Positions 37,037 to 45,283 of a stretch of 64,000 nt of DNA are shown in pieces. The notes beneath the pieces are model-generated. The model was not told the DNA's origin, ran no database searches, and worked only from the letters and a program-made list of their open reading frames with translations. The translations under genes were made by a program, and so were the position numbers. Position 1 is the stretch's first letter. Every line of letters begins with the position of its first letter. Source of the DNA: JAHRVQ01 sp963976815 (GTDB lineage: Bacteria; Pseudomonadota; Gammaproteobacteria; Pseudomonadales; Azotimanducaceae); contig CAXBLU010000001.1 of NCBI GenBank assembly GCA_963976815.1, positions 592,319-656,318 of the forward strand. Reading direction: 5' to 3'.

Positions 37037-38221
37037 ATGGGCTATCCAGATTTAGATTTCGGCATCTTTCTTGCCCCGTTTCACTCGCTGCAGGAAAACC
37101 CAACCGAAGCACTGGCTCGCGACCTTTCTCTAATCGAACACCTGGATCAGTTGGGCTACGATAGAGCCTGGATTGGGGAGCACCATTCCGCAGGGCTTGA
37201 AATCATTGCTAGCCCGGAGGTCTTTATAGCCGCGGCAGCGGAACGGACGCGGCATATCAAATTTGGTACCGGTGTTTCGAGCTTGCCATACCATCACCCC
37301 TTAATCCTCGCAGACCGAATTATGCAACTCGATCATATGACCAGAGGCCGCGTAGCCTTTGGTGTCGGCCCCGGTGCACTGCCGTCCGATGCATTTATGA
37401 TGGGCATTGCAACGGAACATCAAAGGGACATGATGCTTGAAGCCATAGAAGTCCTTGTGCCTCTGCTTCGTGGCGAAACCGTCAGCCGTAAAACCTCATG
37501 GTTTGAGCTGAATCAGGCCAGACTACAACTCCAGCCCTACACCAAACCCATGGTTGAAATGGCAGTCGCCTCTCAAGTTTCACCCGCCGGTGCCCGGGCA
37601 GCTGGCGCTTTTGGTCTGGGCTTACTCTCCATCGGCGCAACAACCGCGGGAGGGTTCAACGCTCTTGCCAGCAACTGGGAAATTTATGAACGAAAAGCCA
37701 AAGAACAGGAACATATTGTTGATCGAAAACGATGGTCACTTGTCGGTCCGATGCATATCGCTGAAACCAGAGAACAGGCCTTTGACAATGTTCGCTACGG
37801 CTTACCGGACTGGATTCGATATTTTCAGGATGTTGCGGCCCTACCAATCGCACCGCAGGGTAGCTCAGACCCAGCACAGGCATTGGTCGAAAGTGGAATG
37901 GCCGTGATAGGAACGCCGGACGACGCTATAGCGCAGCTTAAACGCCTGCAGGAAGAATCCGGAGGGTTTGGAGCGTTCTTGCAAATGGCACACAACTGGG
38001 CAGAATGGCAGCCAACCCTAAAAAGCTACGAATTATTTTCCCGGCATGTGGCACCGGTATTTCAATCTCGAAATGCTAATCGGGCAGCCAGTTACCATTG
38101 GGCAGCGGGTCAGCACGAACAATTCATGGGCGCCGTTGCAGGTGCAATCGGAAACGAAATCGATAAGGACAACCTGGAAAAAAAGCAGAAGAAAAAGAAG
38201 AAAAAGGCATCCAAAAAATGA
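37037..38221 (+). CDS. LLM class flavin-dependent oxidoreductase
   Basis: The 394-residue luciferase-like monooxygenase has the TIM-barrel start LDFGIFLAPFHSLQENP and WIGEHHSAGLEIIASPEVF (FMN-binding H-H). The RGRVAFGVGPGALPSDAF region follows. It resembles limonene/alkane monooxygenase-type proteins. The C-terminus is unusual, ending in a Lys-rich run of about 12 residues, which may be disordered. It overlaps the GST gene by 4 bp. With the epoxide hydrolase-like gene nearby this could be an oxidise-then-hydrolyse pathway; that is inference. Confidence 0.85.
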   Translation: MGYPDLDFGIFLAPFHSLQENPTEALARDLSLIEHLDQLGYDRAWIGEHHSAGLEIIASPEVFIAAAAERTRHIKFGTGVSSLPYHHPLILADRIMQLDHMTRGRVAFGVGPGALPSDAFMMGIATEHQRDMMLEAIEVLVPLLRGETVSRKTSWFELNQARLQLQPYTKPMVEMAVASQVSPAGARAAGAFGLGLLSIGATTAGGFNALASNWEIYERKAKEQEHIVDRKRWSLVGPMHIAETREQAFDNVRYGLPDWIRYFQDVAALPIAPQGSSDPAQALVESGMAVIGTPDDAIAQLKRLQEESGGFGAFLQMAHNWAEWQPTLKSYELFSRHVAPVFQSRNANRAASYHWAAGQHEQFMGAVAGAIGNEIDKDNLEKKQKKKKKKASKK

Positions 38222-38988
38222 CCCAACTTATACTGCATCAATTTGCCTCTTCACATTTTAATGAAAAAGCTCGATGGGCTCTCGATTTTAAGAACATCCC
38301 GCACCAACGTATTAGTTATCTACCGGGCCCCCACATGGGCAAAATCAAGAAGCTGACCGCCGGTACAGGAACAAGCACACCCGTACTTGAGGCTGAAACA
38401 GTTATTCAGGGCTCAGCACGCATTATTGATTACCTTGAATTATTGCAATCAGATCCCGCCCTGTACCCCACCGATGGCGACAACAAATCCTCTGCCCTGG
38501 CGTGGCAATCCCGAATGGACAGTGAGTTAGGTCCGGCTGTCCGTACCGTGGCTTTTTCAATATTCGTCAATGAACCTGGGTTTTTGGCGAAGACCTTTAG
38601 CATCGGTAAATCACTCCCGGTCAAGACGGCATACCGTGCGGTGATTCCCTTACTCACTCCGGTGATCAGCAAGGCTAATGGCGCGAACTCAATCGAAAAT
38701 ATCGAGAGATGTGCTGAATGTGTCGATCAGTATCTAACCGAAATCTCAAAATCAGTTCAGGCAACGGGATATCTGGTTGGCAATTCATTCTCGGTTGCTG
38801 ACTTGACCGCCGCTGCGCTGCTAGCACCCTTGGCCCAGTTACAACATCCAGATATGCGGCGACCTTCTCCTATCCCAGCAACTATGCAGGCGCTAACGAA
38901 TGCCTATGCAGCACACCCAGCGATCGATTGGGTTCACAGGATATATGCTGAGCATAGACCGACCAGGACAAGTAGCGGGGTTACCTAG
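38218..38988 (+). CDS. Glutathione S-transferase family protein
   Basis: The 256-residue protein has an N-terminal thioredoxin-like domain (LILHQFASSHFNEKARWALD and STPVLEAETVIQGSARIIDYLE, where the E-S/T position of typical GSTs reads Q-G-S) and a C-terminal all-helical domain (YLVGNSFSVADLTAAALLAPL). Conjugates glutathione to electrophiles in family members. It overlaps the LLM gene by 4 bp and touches the next gene with no gap. Co-expression with an oxidoreductase and an epoxide-hydrolase-like enzyme suggests handling of epoxides or other reactive products. Confidence 0.8.
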   Translation: MTQLILHQFASSHFNEKARWALDFKNIPHQRISYLPGPHMGKIKKLTAGTGTSTPVLEAETVIQGSARIIDYLELLQSDPALYPTDGDNKSSALAWQSRMDSELGPAVRTVAFSIFVNEPGFLAKTFSIGKSLPVKTAYRAVIPLLTPVISKANGANSIENIERCAECVDQYLTEISKSVQATGYLVGNSFSVADLTAAALLAPLAQLQHPDMRRPSPIPATMQALTNAYAAHPAIDWVHRIYAEHRPTRTSSGVT

Positions 38989-39195
38989 ATGGCAAAGAAA
39001 AAAACCGGAATCTATTACGTAACAAACCCCGCTGGTGTTGTGGTCATGGATAATGGAATTGAAATCGCTCGATATGAATCAGTTGACGCTTTTGTGAGCA
39101 AACACAAAGAAGGGCTATATGCGATCGGTCGACTTGAGGAAAACATGAATGGAATCTTAGAAAGTCAGTACACGCCATATCCCCCGGAATTTTAA
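38989..39195 (+). CDS. Unknown 68-residue protein in GST operon
   Basis: The small protein starts at ATG 38989, one base after the GST stop, and is probably the last gene of the LLM-GST transcript. It begins basic (MAKKKTGIYYVTNPAGVVVM) and ends PYPPEF, with no TM segment and no domain I know. Its position directly after GST and the tight spacing support it as real. Confidence 0.55.
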   Translation: MAKKKTGIYYVTNPAGVVVMDNGIEIARYESVDAFVSKHKEGLYAIGRLEENMNGILESQYTPYPPEF

Positions 39196-39469
39196 CCGTT
39201 ATATCCGCGACACCCTAATTGGACTGTCTCTTAGCCAGGGCAGCAAAGGCTAAATGCCCTGAACCCTTGCGCCAATTCACCCGCTCCCGTTCCGACATTT
39301 AGCTCTGAATCAAATAAATATGTACTCCGATATGCGTGCCGGCTATATAGGTCATTTTTGGCACAACATCACAGTAGTGTCATCTCACTTAAAACCCTAC
39401 AAATATCGAGCGAAACGAACATAATCGACCATACTTAAGCGATTAACGGGGAGAAAATGGAATTTTCTG
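39196..39469. other. Intergenic region between the LLM/GST operon and a coiled-coil gene
   Basis: This 274-bp region holds no gene I can support. It contains a 7-bp inverted repeat, CAGGGCA (39236-39242) with TGCCCTG (39255-39261), probably a 3'-end hairpin of the upstream operon but with no T-run. Near its end is GGGGAG at 39449, then ATG 39457 starting a ten-codon frame (stop TGA 39484-39486) that overlaps the GTG start of the next gene. Confidence 0.5.
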
Positions 39470-40474
39470 GTGATAACGCTTTCTGAATACGTGGTGATAG
39501 GTCTTTTAGAAGTCTTTGCGATTCTACTGCTTGTCGTCTGCGCACTCATGATTTACAACCACAAATTGCATAAGCGGGGCACGTCTCTCGCGACGCAAAT
39601 GCATCAGCTCAAAGACACCACCCGTTTTCTACTCGATAAGGTGAATGAATTTGGCAAGATCTCCTATGCGTCATTTTTAGGTGATGAGCTTGGGCCCGCT
39701 AAAGTTCGCGTCACTGACTTCTTTGTCGATGAAGAATTGCACTTTCAAAGTGAACAAAGCTGTGACGATAAAGCCGCAATCATGCGGTATATGCTGTTAG
39801 AGGCTGAACTCGCTGCTGAGGAAGAAATTGATGAAACCGCTAAAGAAGCACTCCGAAATGGGAAACTTAACGAGATTGTCAGTGACTTCGAACAGGCCAG
39901 CGGCCCAACCACCATACCAACAACAGAATCAGCAGAATCGTCCATTGATGAGGCAGATCTAAAGCAAAAATGGGGCTATCTATGCGACGCCGCACTAAGC
40001 CTTATAAAACAGCGCTCCTTTCAGGCAGAAGACGATCTCATCGACATTATTCGTGTCATCAATACTGATCTGGAACTCGAGCGACTAGACGTTCCCGAAC
40101 GCGGTGAAGTCATGGGTTCAAACAATCAAACCGTAGAACTCGTTCGACAGGAGGCAGACCGAAGCCGCGAGGTCATCACTAAGTTATTGAGCGAGCGAAA
40201 TGCCGCCGAGGCAGAGATCAATATCAAAGCTGAAGAATTAGAAAAACTGCAAAGATTCCTCAAGGAGTCCGAAGTTTGCATGGGCTTGCTCGAGAGCGAG
40301 CTACACGAATCAAATAAGAACCTGGAACTGATAAAAAAGGCCAGCGATCAAGATCCCATAGAGATGCAAGCCCTGATTCAACGCTTTAGCCATGAAAGCA
40401 GCGAGATGCTACTTTGTATTGAAACCCTAGAAAAAGAAAACTCGGAATTGAAAAGCCAATTGGGCCTCGGCTAG
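39470..40474 (+). CDS. Unknown membrane-anchored coiled-coil protein
   Basis: The 334-residue protein starts at GTG 39470 and has one N-terminal TM segment (residues 8-29, VIGLLEVFAILLLVVCALMI), followed by a Glu/Leu-rich, mostly helical cytoplasmic part. Coiled-coil spacing is strongest at residues 235-330 (ELEKLQRFLKESEVCMGLLE and IETLEKENSELKSQLG). No enzymatic motif is seen. Alternative starts are limited, because the ribosome-binding site GGGGAG lies 18 bases upstream. Confidence 0.6.
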   Translation: MITLSEYVVIGLLEVFAILLLVVCALMIYNHKLHKRGTSLATQMHQLKDTTRFLLDKVNEFGKISYASFLGDELGPAKVRVTDFFVDEELHFQSEQSCDDKAAIMRYMLLEAELAAEEEIDETAKEALRNGKLNEIVSDFEQASGPTTIPTTESAESSIDEADLKQKWGYLCDAALSLIKQRSFQAEDDLIDIIRVINTDLELERLDVPERGEVMGSNNQTVELVRQEADRSREVITKLLSERNAAEAEINIKAEELEKLQRFLKESEVCMGLLESELHESNKNLELIKKASDQDPIEMQALIQRFSHESSEMLLCIETLEKENSELKSQLGLG

Positions 40475-40504
40475 TACCCCCCCCAAACCATCGATGCAAA
40501 AATT

Positions 40505-40525
40505 ATTGTTATATGCATAGACAAT
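40505..40525. promoter_or_regulatory. Candidate MarR operator palindrome
   Basis: ATTGT (40505-40509) and ACAAT (40521-40525) form an inverted repeat centred on ATGCAT, 28 bp before the marR-like start codon. The spacing and the half-sites are typical of MarR operators, and a second palindrome, ATGTACAT, lies nearby. Autoregulation is the likely role. Confidence 0.45.
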
Positions 40526-40553
40526 AGGTGTATGTACATCTAACATCCCGCCT

Positions 40554-40979
40554 ATGGATGAATTTCTCACACCAAAACATTGCGTCAGCAACCATCTGCA
40601 CCAGACCGCACGGGCTGTGAATCGAGTCTACAGCGAAGAAATGCGGCCCATTGGGCTTAAACGATCACAGTATTCCATACTCGGCTACCTGCAGAAACTC
40701 GGCGTTGCACAACTGACAGAACTGGCAGACCTGTTGTTCATGGATAGAACAACCCTCTCTAGAAACCTTAAGCCATTGCAGAAGCAGGGTCTGATCACCG
40801 TCACGCCCAGTGAACTGGACCGTCGAGCAAAGGAACTGCGGCTAACGGATGAAGGTAAAGCCCTATTTAAAGATGCCACTAAATACTGGCGTCGAGCCCA
40901 AAAACGCATCCTTGATGCCTTCGGCGCTGAGAACTGGTCGAAATTAGAGGCATCGCTCAAAACGCTGCGGAAGAATTAG
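40554..40979 (+). CDS. MarR family transcriptional regulator
   Basis: The 141-residue protein has the MarR winged helix: VAQLTELADLLFMDRTTLSR (recognition helix) then NLKPLQKQGLITVTPSELDR (the beta wing with D-R). Dimerisation helices lie at both ends. Ligands are often phenolic or oxidants. The closest candidate targets are the flanking coiled-coil protein, its own promoter (palindrome at 40505), or the divergent membrane protein at 41081. It is a complete gene. Confidence 0.9.
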   Translation: MDEFLTPKHCVSNHLHQTARAVNRVYSEEMRPIGLKRSQYSILGYLQKLGVAQLTELADLLFMDRTTLSRNLKPLQKQGLITVTPSELDRRAKELRLTDEGKALFKDATKYWRRAQKRILDAFGAENWSKLEASLKTLRKN

Positions 40980-41080
40980 CTTTTCGCTGCGGGATCGCTG
41001 CCATGCATCAAGCAACCAGTGACTGCTGCGGGGGAATAGCTACAACTTTGTGACAACTCAATAGTCTGGCAATTGGGGAG

Positions 41081-41725
41081 TCAGCCGTTCAATCGTTGTT
41101 TCCAGAACGCCGCGATTCGAAGTAGCCAGGCCGATGACACCACAAACAACAGCAGAATATAAACCCATAGGTGTTCGGCGATGGCACCACCCTCTATTCT
41201 CGCGTCATAATCCGTAACGCGCCCCAGGTAAGTGGCAAAAAAACCAACAAAGAGTGCGTACATGCCAAACTTATGTAGCCACTTCCAACCTCGACCCAGT
41301 CGCCGCACAGAAAAGGTATTTGAGGTAATCACCATAAGCCCCAGCATAAAATAGATAAACAACGCAGCACCATCTTCAGCACTGAACCACCGGTCTTCTG
41401 TGACATATAGCAACATGATCGCCAGCATATGAATGCCGTGAGCCAATGCAAATGCCAGACCTAACTGACGTCTGCGACGCACCAGTTGGCGGGTAAACCC
41501 GCTGGTAAACAGAACCTGAAGTGCCCTGCCGGTGAACACTGGCAGGAAAAACAGGAAAGACACCCTCGCTGTGTATCGAGTGTAAAGTAGCGCTGTGGTT
41601 TCATCGACACCGGGTAGAACAATCTGCCAGATTACCAGGGGCAGCGAAATGAGTAATACAGCGCCAAGGGCGAGCATTAGAAACCCAGACTGAAGCGGTC
41701 TGTTAGTCAGCGTTGCGGTATTCAT
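41081..41725 (-). CDS. Multi-TM protein with ferric-reductase-like helices
   Basis: The 214-residue protein (start ATG 41725; the longer frame to 41848 reads through a 15-bp tandem repeat that looks non-coding) has five or six TM segments. Conserved His residues lie on helices: FALAHGIHMLAIMLLYV and HKFGMYALFVGFFATY, like the haem-binding His of ferric-reductase-like domains. It might be a haem b protein, but the His spacing is not exact enough to be sure. Function unknown. Confidence 0.6.
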   Translation of the reverse strand: MNTATLTNRPLQSGFLMLALGAVLLISLPLVIWQIVLPGVDETTALLYTRYTARVSFLFFLPVFTGRALQVLFTSGFTRQLVRRRRQLGLAFALAHGIHMLAIMLLYVTEDRWFSAEDGAALFIYFMLGLMVITSNTFSVRRLGRGWKWLHKFGMYALFVGFFATYLGRVTDYDARIEGGAIAEHLWVYILLLFVVSSAWLLRIAAFWKQRLNG

Positions 41726-41741
41726 GGTCCCCTCGGGTTCT

Positions 41742-41795
41742 GAAAATTCGCATCTTGAAAATTCGCGTCTTGAAAATTCGCGTCTTGAAAATGCC
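41742..41795. repeat. 15-bp tandem repeat upstream of the membrane protein
   Basis: Three tandem units of GAAAATTCGCGTCTT (the first has CATCTT) lie at 41742-41786, then a partial GAAAAT. It sits between the ATG of the minus-strand membrane protein and the start of the divergent M81 gene. If translated in the longer frame it gives FSRRE repeats. More likely it is a regulatory or slippage-prone repeat in the shared promoter region. Confidence 0.7.
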
Positions 41796-41878
41796 AGGCC
41801 ATTCAACCACGAAGTCACAAACTTGCCAACTGGGCACCTTCCACTCACAATCTAATGCATCTTAGATGGAGGAATAAG

Positions 41879-43348
41879 ATGCGGATTGCAATTGCAGGCT
41901 TTGTTCACGAAACCAACAGCTATTGTCGTGACATGACACCGATCAGTGCATTCAATCAACAGCGCGGTGAGCGCATTTTAAAAAATCGCGGCACCGAAAC
42001 CAGCGTGGGTGGCGCGCTTAAAGCCTGTGACGATTTGGGCATCGAACCCGTGCCAATATTGGTTGCCATGGCACAACCCTCGGGCATCATTGAACGCGAG
42101 GCATTTGATCAGATTTCCTCTGAAATCCTCGCCGGGCTTCAGGACAACGGACCAATCGACGCCATTTTTCTCGACCTCCACGGTGCCGGGGTAGTAGATG
42201 GGATTAGTGATCTGGAAGGTGCATTCTGCGAGGCCATTCGCGATCAGATGGGAGCGATCCCGATGGCCGCGAGCTTCGATTTGCACGGCAACCTGACGCA
42301 ACACATGGTTGATCTGCTGGATGGTATTTTTGCCTGCCACCAGTACCCACATATTGATCTGCATCTCCGCGCGGAAGAAGCAATTCACCTGCTATCCAAG
42401 ATGGTACGAGACGGTGTAACCACAACAAGGCATCTTGTCAGCTTGCCGATGTTGCAACCCACTACCACTACTTTTGAGGGTATTGGAAAACAAACTCTGG
42501 CTGACATTCTGGAAATCGAGAAAGCCGAAGGTGTGATCGACATTAGCTGGTTTCACGGCTTCCCCTATACCGATGTGCCCCAGGTAGGTGTGCACATTGT
42601 CGTGACCACAGAAAATAATACGGCTCTGGGAGAAACCCTGGGAAAGACCCTTGGGGCCCAGGTTGCCAATAGAATCTGGCAGGACCGGGAGAAGTTTCGC
42701 CTCGTCAGCTTAAACGGCGAAGCAGTCATACAGGCAGCTCTGGGCTGCAATGCATTTCCTGTGGTGATCAACGAAACCTCCGACAATTGCGGCGGCGGTT
42801 CACCGGGGGATGGCACGCATCTACTGCGGGCCATGCTCGACGCAAATTTGGAAGATGCTTGTTTTAGTTTTATTGTTGACCCAGAAGTGGCCGAACAGGC
42901 CCATCAAGCTGGGGTGGGTGCCGATATCCAGGTTTCTATCGGCGGTAAATTTGATGATCTCCACGGCGACCCCCTGGAGCTCAATGCCTATGTAAAATCC
43001 TTGCACGACGGAAAGTTAAAACTATTGGCAATGTTTAAAGGGGCACCTATACACCTCGGTAAAATGGCACGGCTGGTGGTCAATGGGCTCGACATTGTCG
43101 TTGCATCAAGGCGCAACCAAACCTTTGATATTGGGCCGTTTCTCGCACTAGGTATTGATGTCACGGAAAAGAAATACGTCGCACTAAAATCCTCAAATCA
43201 TTTCAGAGCAGGATTTACTGAATTGGCGGGGCAAATTTTAACGGCGGACACACCCGGATTAACCACCCATCAAATTCAGGTGTTTCCTCGCTTGAATGCG
43301 AGGGGCCCGCTTTGGCCATTAGACCCCGACACCAATTTTAGCGCTTAG
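41879..43348 (+). CDS. M81 family metallopeptidase (MlrC-like)
   Basis: The 489-residue protein starts at ATG 41879 with GGAGG 6 bases upstream; ATG 41855 is out of context. The N-terminal domain has RIAIAGFVHETNSYCRD, FLDLHGAGVVDGISDLEG, SFDLHGNLTQHMVDLLDGIF and CHQYPHIDLHLRAEEAI, the His/Asp metal site of M81. The C-terminal MlrC_C domain is complete. MlrC degrades linearised microcystin peptides, but many M81 members have unknown natural substrates, and no mlrA or mlrB is near. Confidence 0.85.
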   Translation: MRIAIAGFVHETNSYCRDMTPISAFNQQRGERILKNRGTETSVGGALKACDDLGIEPVPILVAMAQPSGIIEREAFDQISSEILAGLQDNGPIDAIFLDLHGAGVVDGISDLEGAFCEAIRDQMGAIPMAASFDLHGNLTQHMVDLLDGIFACHQYPHIDLHLRAEEAIHLLSKMVRDGVTTTRHLVSLPMLQPTTTTFEGIGKQTLADILEIEKAEGVIDISWFHGFPYTDVPQVGVHIVVTTENNTALGETLGKTLGAQVANRIWQDREKFRLVSLNGEAVIQAALGCNAFPVVINETSDNCGGGSPGDGTHLLRAMLDANLEDACFSFIVDPEVAEQAHQAGVGADIQVSIGGKFDDLHGDPLELNAYVKSLHDGKLKLLAMFKGAPIHLGKMARLVVNGLDIVVASRRNQTFDIGPFLALGIDVTEKKYVALKSSNHFRAGFTELAGQILTADTPGLTTHQIQVFPRLNARGPLWPLDPDTNFSA

Positions 43349-44454
43349 AGCAATCGATCCGGCGCAACCAGGTCCACAAGTGTCCGATGGTTAGCTGCAC
43401 CAGGATTCCCTAAACATAATTGTTTCGCCAAGCTGGCCACACCGGGGGCGCTCTGCACACCGTAACCGCCCTGACCTGCGCACCAGAAAAAACCTGTTGT
43501 ACGTGGATCAAAGCCAATCACAAATGATTTGTCTCTGGCGAAGGTTCGAAGCCCCGCCCAGCTATGGTTAATCCGCCGCACGGTGATGTCGGCAATCTGT
43601 TGAACACGGTCAACGGCTATAGCGATATCCAATTCATCGGGCTGAGCATCACAAGGATCACTCGGCGTTTCATCCGCCGGGGAAATGAGCAGTTGACCGG
43701 CATCGGGCTTAAAATAGAATTTTTCCTCAATATCGATCGTCAGGGGCCAGTTCGCCCAACTCCCATCGCCATCCACTAGTATTGCGGTGCGCCTTTTCGG
43801 CACTAGCCCAAGGGGCTCTAATCCGGCAACCGAGGCCAGACTATCCGCCCAGGCGCCGGCGGCATTAACAACAATTGGCGCTACTAGCTCAACATCCCAG
43901 CCTTTGCCGTTTGCTTGCCAGAGTCCATTAGCATAGGTCAGAGATTGAACTCGAGACCCCGTGAAAAGTTCGCCGTTACTGAATTTAAATTTTTTCAGAT
44001 AGCTTTGTTGTATGGCATCAACATCAAGATCACCACCCACAGTATCTAACAACCCTGCATGGGCCTTGCCTGATCTTAATACTGGCACCAGCTTCAACAA
44101 CTCGGATTCGTTAAGCTTTTGCAAACCAGGTTGTTCGTTTTGCATTTCCTGCAGCAACGGCGCCTGTTCCCTGGAACTCACAAATAGCGCCGGCCTGTCT
44201 TTGAGTAACACAATTTCGTGGGACGGGCTTCGAAAATAGGGTTCACTTTCACGGGTAAGTTGCCTGACCACCTCATTGCCGTAGGCGGGTGCAAAATAGG
44301 CCGCAGACCGCCCGGTAGAGTGCATACCCGGTTGTTTCTCTGCTTCGATCAACGCAACGTGACAGTCTTCCGACAATTCTGCGGCTAATGATGCGCCGGC
44401 GATGCCCGCGCCGACGATAATGACATCAAAGCTTTTTGAGTGTTTTACCGTCAT
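43345..44454 (-). CDS. DAO-type FAD-dependent oxidoreductase
   Basis: The 369-residue flavoprotein has an N-terminal dinucleotide-binding fold, VIIVGAGIAGASLAAELSED, with acidic residues around E-A-E-K-Q-P-G-M-H, then the DAO pattern SAAYFAPAYGNEVVRQL and VNAAGAWADSLAS. The C-terminal FAD contact FFWCAGQGGYGVQSAPGVA is intact. Substrate probably an amino acid or amine. It overlaps the deoxynucleoside kinase by 4 bp upstream, and its stop overlaps the M81 stop by 4 bp. Confidence 0.85.
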   Translation of the reverse strand: MTVKHSKSFDVIIVGAGIAGASLAAELSEDCHVALIEAEKQPGMHSTGRSAAYFAPAYGNEVVRQLTRESEPYFRSPSHEIVLLKDRPALFVSSREQAPLLQEMQNEQPGLQKLNESELLKLVPVLRSGKAHAGLLDTVGGDLDVDAIQQSYLKKFKFSNGELFTGSRVQSLTYANGLWQANGKGWDVELVAPIVVNAAGAWADSLASVAGLEPLGLVPKRRTAILVDGDGSWANWPLTIDIEEKFYFKPDAGQLLISPADETPSDPCDAQPDELDIAIAVDRVQQIADITVRRINHSWAGLRTFARDKSFVIGFDPRTTGFFWCAGQGGYGVQSAPGVASLAKQLCLGNPGAANHRTLVDLVAPDRLL

Positions 44455-45083
44455 GACCCCTTACCTTTAAATCCAGGCAGCATCGCTTCCACCCGCTCCA
44501 TAACGTCTAACTGATGCATCAGATCGTTGGCATAGTCCAATTGATCCGTGTCCAGCACCAGCACATCACTCATTGTGTAATTTTCAATCCAGACCTCATA
44601 CAAACTGTCGAGACGCTTCAGATAACTCAGGGGGATATCTTGCTCCATCTCCCGGCCTCGCAATTTGATTCGACGCCGCAGCGCGCGCATCGAACAACGC
44701 AGGTAGATCATAAGATCCGGCGGCTTAATCGCTTGCAGAATGACATCGTAAAAGTCTTTGTAGGTCTCCCAGTCTCGATCGTCCATACGCCCCATCTGGT
44801 GAAGGGCCGTGGCAAAAATTTCCGCATCTTCAAATATTGTTCTATCTAAAGCCACGACACCACTGGCCCGATCCAACGACTGATGTAATCGGAATTTATT
44901 GCTCAAGAAGTATATTTGAGAATGAAATGCCCAACGCTGCATATCCTGATAGAAATCCGGCAAATAGGGGTTCTCATCATTGGGCTCGTAAAACGGCTGA
45001 ATATTGTAGGTACGGGCGAGAAACTCTACGAGGGTAGACTTACCCGTTCCAATATTACCGGCAATGGCGATCGAGCGTCGCAA
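44451..45083 (-). CDS. Deoxynucleoside kinase
   Basis: The 210-residue kinase has a P-loop IAGNIGTGKSTLVEFLA and the DRTIFEDAEIFA motif (catalytic E/D-R-S position reads D-R-T). The LID segment RRRIKLRGREMEQDIPLSYL follows. These match the deoxyadenosine/deoxyguanosine kinase group, which salvage deoxynucleosides. It overlaps the DAO gene by 4 bp. Which base it prefers is not clear. Confidence 0.85.
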   Translation of the reverse strand: MRRSIAIAGNIGTGKSTLVEFLARTYNIQPFYEPNDENPYLPDFYQDMQRWAFHSQIYFLSNKFRLHQSLDRASGVVALDRTIFEDAEIFATALHQMGRMDDRDWETYKDFYDVILQAIKPPDLMIYLRCSMRALRRRIKLRGREMEQDIPLSYLKRLDSLYEVWIENYTMSDVLVLDTDQLDYANDLMHQLDVMERVEAMLPGFKGKGS

Positions 45084-45283
45084 TAGCTACTCCTTTGTCC
45101 GTCATTTTTGTACACCAGTTTTGTCCACCAATGCGCCAGTATAATGATTCTTAGTATTACTGCACCGCTAGATATTTTTGAACAGAAGCCATAAAGACGG
45201 GGAGCAAAAAACGGGACGAAGACATTCGGCAAATACCCCGATTTGAGATACATTGGATCACGTCGTCATCCTGGAGCCTCTGT

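Noticed and set aside
39350..39375. Sigma-54 promoter (TTTGGCAC) before the coiled-coil gene
   Set aside because: The -24 element is present, but no GC or TG at the proper -12 distance is seen.
41879..43348. Microcystin degradation cluster
   Set aside because: The M81 protein resembles MlrC, but mlrA, mlrB and mlrD are not nearby, so microcystin breakdown is not supported.
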